A stretch of DNA of 64,000 bases from an uncultured Anaerolineae bacterium. Lineage in GTDB: Bacteria; Chloroflexota; Anaerolineae; Aggregatilineales; Phototrophicaceae. Numbering within the stretch: the first letter of the stretch is position 1; each line of letters begins with the position of its first letter. The stretch covers positions 1 to 64,000 of the forward strand of contig CALKJO010000008.1 of the NCBI GenBank assembly GCA_937995825.1, read 5' to 3'. The position numbers and the translations under genes were made by a program. Positions 63,714 to 64,000 of the stretch are shown in pieces. The notes beneath the pieces are model-generated. The model was not told the origin of the DNA. It worked only from the letters and a program-made list of their open reading frames with translations, and ran no database searches.

Positions 63714-64000
63714 CCGCCGTCACCGCGCTGCGCCTTGTATTCATCGATAGCGCGCTGCATCCCCTCCCAGTCGCCGCGCGCGGCATACAGAGCCTGCCTG
63801 ATCCAGAAGCCGGGATCGCCGAGGCGTCGCGCGCCAGCTGCCTCAAGCGCCGCCTGAAGCTGCGTCTCATCCGCTGCGGCGAGCGCGGCAAAGGTCGTGA
63901 TACCCAGGTCGCGCAGCGCTGCCGCAATCTTGGGTCCGATCCCGTTGATCTTTTCGAGATCATCCGGCTCAACCGGTTCGACCGCCTGTGTCTCGTCGGC
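63710..64000 (-). CDS. Helix-hairpin-helix domain protein (3' end only)
   Basis: The last 96 codons are present; the gene begins beyond the right edge. DDLEKINGIGPKIAAALRDL is a helix-hairpin-helix, followed by TTFAALAAAD, DPGFWIRQAL and a GDWEGMQRAIDEYKAQRG tail. Such domains end many bacterial proteins that bind DNA or RNA, including ribosomal-protein-linked ones. The stop overlaps the GT-C start as TTGA. The N-terminal part cannot be judged. Confidence 0.8.
   Translation of the reverse strand, partial: ADETQAVEPVEPDDLEKINGIGPKIAAALRDLGITTFAALAAADETQLQAALEAAGARRLGDPGFWIRQALYAARGDWEGMQRAIDEYKAQRGDGG

Overview
The window is GC-rich, gene-dense bacterial DNA. The order murC-murB-ftsQ-ftsA-ftsZ, a B12-type (class II) ribonucleotide reductase, several sugar ABC importers, GH31 and GH3 glycosidases, a carotenoid-type desaturase and tightly overlapping genes suggest a heterotrophic Chloroflexota (Anaerolineae-like) bacterium. 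No rRNA gene is present, so this placement is inference. I saw no rRNA, tRNA, CRISPR array, insertion sequence or prophage.

Layout. (1) 1-3335, minus strand: a type III-B CRISPR effector operon, cas6-cmr1-cmr2(cas10)-cmr3, running off the left edge; the Cas10 lacks the HD nuclease domain. (2) 3673-10495, minus: sugar locus A, with a substrate-binding protein, a single-domain ATPase, a permease, a short dehydrogenase-like remnant, a GH31 glycosidase and an Asp-box beta-propeller protein. A LacI regulator is divergent (10736-11761) and a tandem operator lies between. (3) 11944-15090, plus: ugpB-ugpA-ugpE importer genes without an ATPase. (4) 15385-26068: esterase, NagZ-like GH3, response regulator, TilS, GNAT, a DLH-fold protein without its catalytic residues, LipB, XseA/XseB, BioY and a hydroxyacid-type dehydrogenase. 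(5) 36229-26065, minus: sugar locus B, one long operon of LacI, GH31, Tat-exported binding protein, double ATPase, two permeases, SMP-30 lactonase, SDR and EthD-like protein. It looks like a complete route from glycoside uptake to oxidation. (6) 36354-43597: metal-binding HMA protein, QueG, epimerase, AcpS, nucleoside hydrolase, DJ-1 family protein, CrtI-like desaturase and ROK kinase. (7) 43692-54626, minus: cell-wall and division genes murC, murB, ftsQ, ftsA, ftsZ, then nrdJ, which carries two full-length inteins. (8) 54677-64000: two SGNH hydrolases, a flippase-like membrane protein, a histidine phosphatase, TsaD, two GT-C-like membrane glycosyltransferases and a truncated helix-hairpin-helix protein.

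How it fits together. Loci A and B look like twins: paralogous LacI proteins, matching tandem operators, a GH31 enzyme and RbsC-type permeases. In all three ABC loci a perfect stem-loop follows the binding-protein gene, which would let that protein be made in excess over the membrane components. The best candidates for something new are the twin regulatory system, the HD-less Cas10, the Asp-box protein beside GH31 and the catalytically dead DLH protein beside lipB.
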